Shown here piece after piece: positions 38,335 through 43,888 of a DNA stretch of 43,888 nucleotides. The notes beneath the pieces are model-generated. The model was not told the origin of the DNA. It did not search any database and was given only the letters and a program-made list of their open reading frames with translations. The position numbers and the translations under genes were made by a program. The stretch comes from Candidatus Saccharimonadota bacterium (lineage in GTDB: Bacteria > Patescibacteriota > Saccharimonadia > Saccharimonadales > Saccharimonadaceae): assembly GCA_027312165.1 (NCBI GenBank), contig DAICXN010000004.1, positions 1-43,888 of the forward strand, read 5' to 3'. Positions within the stretch are counted from its first letter, which is position 1, and every line of letters begins with the position of its first letter.

Positions 38335-38387
38335 ACCTACCAGTATAGCGCACGGTTTCAAGCGACTGGGTCTGATACAATAGTTGT

Positions 38388-40922
38388 ATGAAAACAGTCA
38401 GACAGCTTAGCTCTATTTTTTTGCCCACAAACTACTCAATTAGCCTAGACCTATCGGAAGCCAAGGATCGGAGTTTTAGCGGGCTCGTCGACATCTCGGG
38501 CGTCCTAAACACCAATCAGTCAGAGATTGTCTTGCATTCAAAAGATCTCGATATTAAGTCGGTGATGATTGATGGTAAAAGTGCAAATTTTCGACACGGA
38601 GATTTTGACGAACTTCTAATAGCCAACGAACATCTACTGCCCGGAAAGCATATCGTGACTATAGCTTTTTCCGGCAAAATAACCGACGCCATGCACGGAC
38701 TCTACCCGTGCTACTTCAAGCACGATGGACAGTCAAAGGAGCTGCTGGCAACCCAGTTTGAATCACATCACGCCCGCGAGGTGTTTCCCTGCGTTGACGA
38801 ACCAGCTGCCAAGGCTACCTATGAGCTAACCCTAACGACCGCGTCCAATCAGACGGTTCTAGGAAATATGCCGATTCGAAGTCAGAAACTAGAATCTGAG
38901 GATCTGCTAGTGACAGTATTTGACAAAACACCTCGAATGAGTAGCTATCTATTGGCATTTGTGGTTGGCGAGCTTCACAAAAAGACGGCTTTGACTAAGC
39001 GTGGCGTCGAGGTCAATGTCTGGGCAACACCAGCGCACGACGACAATGAGCTCGACTTTGGATTAGATATCGCTACAAGGACTATTGATTTCTTTGAAGA
39101 ATATTTTGGCGTCGACTATCCACTGCCCAAGTCCGATCATGTCGCCCTCCCCGACTTTTCTTCAGGTGCGATGGAAAACTGGGGTCTGATCACCTACCGC
39201 GAGAGCTGCCTGCTAGCAGATCCAAAAAACACTTCGGTGAGCGCCAGACGCTACATCGCCACCGTGATCGCCCATGAACTAAGCCACCAATGGTTCGGCA
39301 ACCTGGTCACGATGCACTGGTGGAACGATCTCTGGCTTAACGAAAGCTTTGCAAACATGATGGAGTACGTCGCAATTGATGCACTGGAGCCAGACTGGCG
39401 TGTATGGGAGGACTTTGCCTCGAACGAAGTCGCGGCAGCCTTAAGGCGAGACAGCCTGGATGGTGTACAGCCAGTTAAAAGCGAAGTTAACCACCCCGAC
39501 GAAATTGGAACCTTGTTTGATGGCGCCATCGTTTACGCAAAAGGCGGTAGGTTATTAAAAATGGCACGAGACCTGATTGGCGACGAGGCGTTTAGGCTCG
39601 GACTAAGATCGTACTTTAAAAAGCACGCTTATGCCAACACAACTGGCAATGACCTGTGGCGTGAACTGGAAATATCTAGCGGCCGTCCGATGACTGAGCT
39701 AATGAATCGCTGGATAACTCAACCGGGCTTACCACTAATAACCCTTCGAAGAAATGGCAGCGATCTGTCGATAGAGCAGCGGCGATTTTTCATCGGCGAA
39801 AATGCGGCCGATGATACGCTTTGGCCGGTGCCTCTATTTTCAAATGAAAGTAAGCTTCCCGAGGTGTTTGAAGCGGCTCACCAGAGACTTGCCATAGATC
39901 AGCCGATTGAAATAAACAAGAACCTGAGCGCTCACTTCGTGACAAATTATGATGATCTATCGAAACAGGCATTATTAGAAAAAACCTCCAATGACACCCT
40001 GCCTACGCTAGACAAGCTCAGCTTGCTCCAAGATCAAACCCTATTAGCTAGAGCTGGAATAATTTCCTCTGCCGATCACATCGAGTTGGCGCTGGCTTTT
40101 ATCAACGAGAAAAATGAAAAGGTTTTCGCTATGGCCGCCGCACTTCTTGGTGAACTAAGAAAATTCGTCGAAGACGAGCCTGAGGCCAAAAAAGCCCTGC
40201 AGCAAATTTCAAAGACAATGGCTAGGCCAACCTATGATGAGCTAGGCTGGGACGAGAAACCCGAAGATACGAGTGATGACATTGAGCGAAGAAGCACTGC
40301 CCTCGGGTTAATGATATATGGCGAGGATGAGGCGGTACAAGCCGAAGCAAAGACTCGTTACGACGCTGGGCTTGAGGAGATATCGCCAGAGATTAGAAGT
40401 CTGATTATTAGCAGTGTGACGAAGACTCACGGCGATGTTGAGCTAGGGCGAAGGCTGCTTGATACCTATGCTAGCACTAGTTCGAGCGACCTGCAAAACG
40501 ACATATCCCTAGGTCTAACAAGCACCAGAAATCACGAACTAACTGAGCTACTACTAGACCATCTGCAAAGAAGCGACATAATTCGTCCTCAGGATGCTTC
40601 ACGATGGTTTCTGTACTTAATTCGAAACCCTTACTCACGTGAGCAGGCCTGGCAGTGGCTGCAGACTAGCTGGGCATGGATCGAGAAAATATTTGCCGGC
40701 GACAAAAGCTATGATGAGTTTGTTCGCTTCGCCGCCAGCGGGCTAAGTAGCCGCCAGCACTCCGAAAGCTTTAAGTCGTTCTTTGAACCGATGAAAAGTA
40801 TCCCTGCTCTAGAGCGGGTAATAAATCTTGGGATTGTTGAGATCGATGGCCGAGTCAGGTTAATTGAACGGGACAAAGATCAGGTTATCGATAGACTAAA
40901 GAGCTTCAGCCTAAACCCTTAG
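38388..40922 (+). CDS. pepN: M1-family aminopeptidase
   Basis: SSGAMENWGLITYRE and VIAHELSHQWFGNLVTMHWWNDLWLNESFA. Confidence 0.93.
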   Translation: MKTVRQLSSIFLPTNYSISLDLSEAKDRSFSGLVDISGVLNTNQSEIVLHSKDLDIKSVMIDGKSANFRHGDFDELLIANEHLLPGKHIVTIAFSGKITDAMHGLYPCYFKHDGQSKELLATQFESHHAREVFPCVDEPAAKATYELTLTTASNQTVLGNMPIRSQKLESEDLLVTVFDKTPRMSSYLLAFVVGELHKKTALTKRGVEVNVWATPAHDDNELDFGLDIATRTIDFFEEYFGVDYPLPKSDHVALPDFSSGAMENWGLITYRESCLLADPKNTSVSARRYIATVIAHELSHQWFGNLVTMHWWNDLWLNESFANMMEYVAIDALEPDWRVWEDFASNEVAAALRRDSLDGVQPVKSEVNHPDEIGTLFDGAIVYAKGGRLLKMARDLIGDEAFRLGLRSYFKKHAYANTTGNDLWRELEISSGRPMTELMNRWITQPGLPLITLRRNGSDLSIEQRRFFIGENAADDTLWPVPLFSNESKLPEVFEAAHQRLAIDQPIEINKNLSAHFVTNYDDLSKQALLEKTSNDTLPTLDKLSLLQDQTLLARAGIISSADHIELALAFINEKNEKVFAMAAALLGELRKFVEDEPEAKKALQQISKTMARPTYDELGWDEKPEDTSDDIERRSTALGLMIYGEDEAVQAEAKTRYDAGLEEISPEIRSLIISSVTKTHGDVELGRRLLDTYASTSSSDLQNDISLGLTSTRNHELTELLLDHLQRSDIIRPQDASRWFLYLIRNPYSREQAWQWLQTSWAWIEKIFAGDKSYDEFVRFAASGLSSRQHSESFKSFFEPMKSIPALERVINLGIVEIDGRVRLIERDKDQVIDRLKSFSLNP

Positions 40923-41858
40923 CCATTGCTCTAACTTAAAGTCATCGCCACTAACTGAAGCTGCTGCAAGCTCAATATTGCCATTTATTTGCTTATTTAA
41001 AGCATAAAACTCTGCGGCAAACTTCATTTGCCGAAGCTTAGACTTGGTGATAGCCTCAAGCCCACTACCATATTGAGCAGCTTTTCGGTACTTAACTTCC
41101 GTAAAAAAGACCGTGTCATCTTTTTTTGAAACGATATCAATTTCACACCATCGAGTTTTCCAGTTTCTATCGTGTATCACATGACCCTGACCAGCCAGAA
41201 AGTCGGCGACCACTTGCTCGGCCTTGTTTCCGATCAATTTTGAGGTTACGGACTCTGGCGATGTGCCAGAGTCAGAACTATCAGCTAGGGTCGAGGAGCG
41301 GTAGGCTGCCAGCGGGGCAAAGCTCAATCGATGCAGGGGTGTAATTCCCAACTTCTCAATCGCTTCGCGGTGCTTTGCCACTCCATATCCCGAATGCCCC
41401 GCAAAGCCATATCCTGGATAAACCTCGTCTTGCCCAGCCATATAGCGATCCCTCTCTACCTTGGCCAAGATCGATGCGGCGCTCACACTGGGAATCAACA
41501 GATCGGCCTTTGCCATTGTCTGAACATACTTGCCTTTGCCGGTTTCAGCTAGAAAGTTAACCGTTCCATCAATAATAATCTCTGAATAGGGCACCTTGAT
41601 CTGTCCTACCGCCCGAATAGTCGCCAGCCGTAAAGCCCGACCCAGCCCCAACTCATCAATTTCTAGAGCCTCCACCCATCCAGTAGCATGAGCTACTGAA
41701 TTATCTATGATCTTTTGGTATAAAAGATCTCTTTTCTTTTTTGTAAGTTTCTTGCTATCGGTGAGACCCTCAATACTTACCCCGCCTAGCACCACCGCCC
41801 CAACGACCAGAGGTCCAGCCCAAGGGCCCCTGCCAGCCTCATCAATTCCTAATATCAT
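40911..41858 (-). CDS. rnhB: RNase HII fused to a YraN/UPF0102 endonuclease-like domain
   Basis: MILGIDEAGRGPWAGPLVVGAVVLGG...DSKKL; C-terminal GNKAEQVVADFLAGQGHVIHDRNWKTRWCEIDIVSKKDDTVFFTEVKYR. Confidence 0.92.
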   Translation of the reverse strand: MILGIDEAGRGPWAGPLVVGAVVLGGVSIEGLTDSKKLTKKKRDLLYQKIIDNSVAHATGWVEALEIDELGLGRALRLATIRAVGQIKVPYSEIIIDGTVNFLAETGKGKYVQTMAKADLLIPSVSAASILAKVERDRYMAGQDEVYPGYGFAGHSGYGVAKHREAIEKLGITPLHRLSFAPLAAYRSSTLADSSDSGTSPESVTSKLIGNKAEQVVADFLAGQGHVIHDRNWKTRWCEIDIVSKKDDTVFFTEVKYRKAAQYGSGLEAITKSKLRQMKFAAEFYALNKQINGNIELAAASVSGDDFKLEQWLRV

Positions 41859-41879
41859 ACTATCATTGTAATACAAAAA

Positions 41880-41902
41880 CCCTCCTCAATTTGAGGAGGG
41901 TG
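41880..41902 (-). terminator. Rho-independent terminator downstream of rplS
   Basis: Reverse strand CCCTCCTCAAATTGAGGAGGGTTTTTG. Confidence 0.85.
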
Positions 41903-41921
41903 AATTTTCGTCTAGTTGGTT

Positions 41922-42359
41922 TTAGGCTTCGGTTGACTTAGCTGACTCTTCAACTACTGGCTCGGCTTCGACGGGTGCTTCGTCTAGAGTGTTAACACCT
42001 GCGCGGTCGAACTGCTTAGCAGTCAACCTAGCTGACTTACCAGATCGCTCGCGTAGGTAGCTTAGGAAGTTTCGGCGAACCTTGGCTCGGCGTACGATTT
42101 CAATCTTTTCGACCAAGGGGCTATGTAGAAGAAAACTCTTTTCAACGCCGACTCCTGAAGCGATTTTTCGAACAGTGATCCTTGAGGTGTGTGACTTTTT
42201 GTTGTCGGTGCGAATAACGACACCTTCAAACATCTGTACACGCTCTTTTGAACCTTCCTTAATTTTCTGATAAACACGAACCGTGTCGCCGCTTCGGGCG
42301 TCAACTACAGCTGACTTTTTTTGTGCTTGATTTACTTTGTTGATTAATTCAAAGCTCAT
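41922..42359 (-). CDS. rplS: 50S ribosomal protein L19 (bL19) with acidic C-terminal tail
   Basis: GDTVRVYQKIKEGSKERVQMFEGVVI, GVGVEKSFLLHSPLVEKIEIVRRAKVRRNFLSYLRERSGKSARL. Confidence 0.95.
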   Translation of the reverse strand: MSFELINKVNQAQKKSAVVDARSGDTVRVYQKIKEGSKERVQMFEGVVIRTDNKKSHTSRITVRKIASGVGVEKSFLLHSPLVEKIEIVRRAKVRRNFLSYLRERSGKSARLTAKQFDRAGVNTLDEAPVEAEPVVEESAKSTEA

Positions 42360-42537
42360 ATATTAATTCCTCTGGATTTAGTTCACATTCTAATCTGACT
42401 GGCCACGTAGCTGTACACCTACGGCTCCAAATCATAGAATAATGAGTTTTACTCTGTACAATCAGTTAATGACTATATCACAGCCAGGCAGAATTGACAA
42501 GGCTGATGACTAGATTGTTTTCAGGTATAATAGAAGT

Positions 42538-43671
42538 ATGAACTATGATGAATTAGCCCTACAACTACACAAAGAAAATAAAGGGAAAATCACCACCCGC
42601 CTCCGCGACGAGTCCGAACTGGACCGAACGAAACTTAGCGCCTACTATACTCCAGGCGTAGCCGCCGTCTCAAAGGCGATTAGCGAAGACGAATCTCTCC
42701 TCCCCACCTACACCTGGACCAACAACCTGGTGGCCGTCATATCTGACGGATCAGCCGTACTTGGCCTGGGAAATATCGGCCCCAAGGGCGCCATGCCGGT
42801 GATGGAAGGAAAATCGCTATTATTTAAACACTTCGCCGATATCGACAGCATGCCAATAGTCTTAGATGCTCACACGGCTGATGAGATCGTTCAAACAGTT
42901 AAGGCCATAGCTCCAAGCTTCGGCGCGATTAATCTTGAGGATATCGCGGCTCCCATATGTTTTGAAGTTGAAGATCGATTGAAAGAAGAGTTGGACATAC
43001 CAGTGTTTCATGACGACCAGCACGGCACGGCCATAGTTGTATTGGCAGGCTTAATTAATGCTATGAAGGTAACTGGCAAAAATCTGCGAGACAGCAAGGT
43101 TGTTACAATCGGAGCAGGTGCAGCCGGAACAGCCATCATGAAACTCCTTCATAAATACGGAGTCGGCTCAATAGTGGCGGTTGACTCTAGGGGCATCATA
43201 TCTGACACTAGAGACGACTTAAATGACGAAAAACGAGCTCTTCTGCCTTATCTCGACAGCAGCCAGTCAGGCAGCCTAGACGATGCCATAACGGGCGCTG
43301 ACATATTTATCGGAGTATCCAAGCCTGGCTTGCTGAGCCCTGACATGGTTCGAAAGATGACCGATAAATCCATTATCTTTGCCTTAAGCAACCCTACGCC
43401 AGAAATTATGCCCGATGAGGCAAAGGCAGCTGGTGCGGCGGTAGTAGCAACTGGCCGAAGCGATTTTGCAAATCAAGTAAATAACGCCATCGCATTTCCA
43501 GGAATTTTCCGCGGCGCACTAGACAACGGCGTCAAGAAAATTACTGATGAGCACAAAATTGCTGCGGCAGAAGTAATTGCTTCGTTAGTTGAAAACCCGA
43601 GCTCTGACGAGGTTATTCCAAGTGTATTTGATGAAAGACTGGTTCCAGAGATAGCTAAAGTAATAATTTAG
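42538..43671 (+). CDS. NAD(P)-dependent malic enzyme
   Basis: [65 protein letters not shown]. Confidence 0.95.
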   Translation: MNYDELALQLHKENKGKITTRLRDESELDRTKLSAYYTPGVAAVSKAISEDESLLPTYTWTNNLVAVISDGSAVLGLGNIGPKGAMPVMEGKSLLFKHFADIDSMPIVLDAHTADEIVQTVKAIAPSFGAINLEDIAAPICFEVEDRLKEELDIPVFHDDQHGTAIVVLAGLINAMKVTGKNLRDSKVVTIGAGAAGTAIMKLLHKYGVGSIVAVDSRGIISDTRDDLNDEKRALLPYLDSSQSGSLDDAITGADIFIGVSKPGLLSPDMVRKMTDKSIIFALSNPTPEIMPDEAKAAGAAVVATGRSDFANQVNNAIAFPGIFRGALDNGVKKITDEHKIAAAEVIASLVENPSSDEVIPSVFDERLVPEIAKVII

Positions 43672-43723
43672 CTCTATGGGCTATCTTTTTATTATAGCAT
43701 ATATCTATAGGTTAGTCAACGAT

Positions 43724-43888
43724 CTAAATTACGCGGTTAACTTCTTCTAGTGTAGTTTCGCCACGTAGCGCGGCCAATACACCGGCCTGAAGCAGAGTGA
43801 CCATACCCTGCTTCTTTGCCGTATCCTCAATTGCCTCAGCATTAAAGTCCTGGATGTCTCCGCGGAGAAACTTTTGAATATCCAGGCT
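43724..43888 (-). CDS. pilB: Type IV pilus assembly ATPase PilB/GspE, C-terminal end (runs off window)
   Basis: Reverse-strand translation SLDIQKFLRGDIQDFNAEAIEDTAKKQGMVTLLQAGVLAALRGETTLEEVNRVI*; typical GspE/PilB tail; absent from ORF track. Confidence 0.85.
   Translation of the reverse strand, partial: SLDIQKFLRGDIQDFNAEAIEDTAKKQGMVTLLQAGVLAALRGETTLEEVNRVI

Noticed and set aside
1-43888. UGA recoding to Gly (as in SR1/Gracilibacteria)
   Set aside because: Conserved proteins translate full length with standard bacterial stops and no in-frame TGA at conserved Gly positions was seen; the only tRNA-Gly here has anticodon GCC.
1-43888. CRISPR arrays, IS elements, prophage
   Set aside because: No regularly spaced repeats, transposase, integrase or phage structural genes were found.

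Overview
This is a gene-dense, mostly minus-strand bacterial chromosome window. It looks like a Patescibacteria/CPR genome, probably Saccharibacteria; that assignment is inferred from gene content and not tested. It carries housekeeping genes: rpoB 5' end (partial), tmk, dcd-like, thyA, clpP, tig, hisS, typA, rarA, rsmD, recG, tyrS, a class A PBP, PIN-TRAM, radA, clpC, nusA, pepN-like, rnhB, rplS, malic enzyme, and the pilB 3' end (partial). There are five tRNAs: Leu-TAG, Leu-CAG, Ala-GGC, Phe-GAA and Gly-GCC. No phage, CRISPR array or IS element was seen. The strongest unusual signals are: (1) a tRNA-Gly(GCC) in which the near-universal G19-C56 elbow pair is replaced by T19/A56; (2) at least twelve genes whose -10 box ends 6-8 nt before the start codon, implying widespread leaderless transcription; (3) two CIRCE/HrcA promoters with the same layout at clpP and clpC; (4) 5'-half tRNA-like segments with 25-29 nt D-loop insertions, each behind its own promoter and upstream of the cognate intact tRNA, plus a 3'-half tRNA-Leu duplication; (5) a hairpin that separates the SD from the ATG of typA; (6) a frameshifted C-terminal fossil of a MmeI/type IIG-like DNA methyltransferase next to tRNA-Leu; (7) an RNase HII-YraN fusion; and (8) a ZnPLC/S1-P1-like protein inside the recG-rsmD operon.
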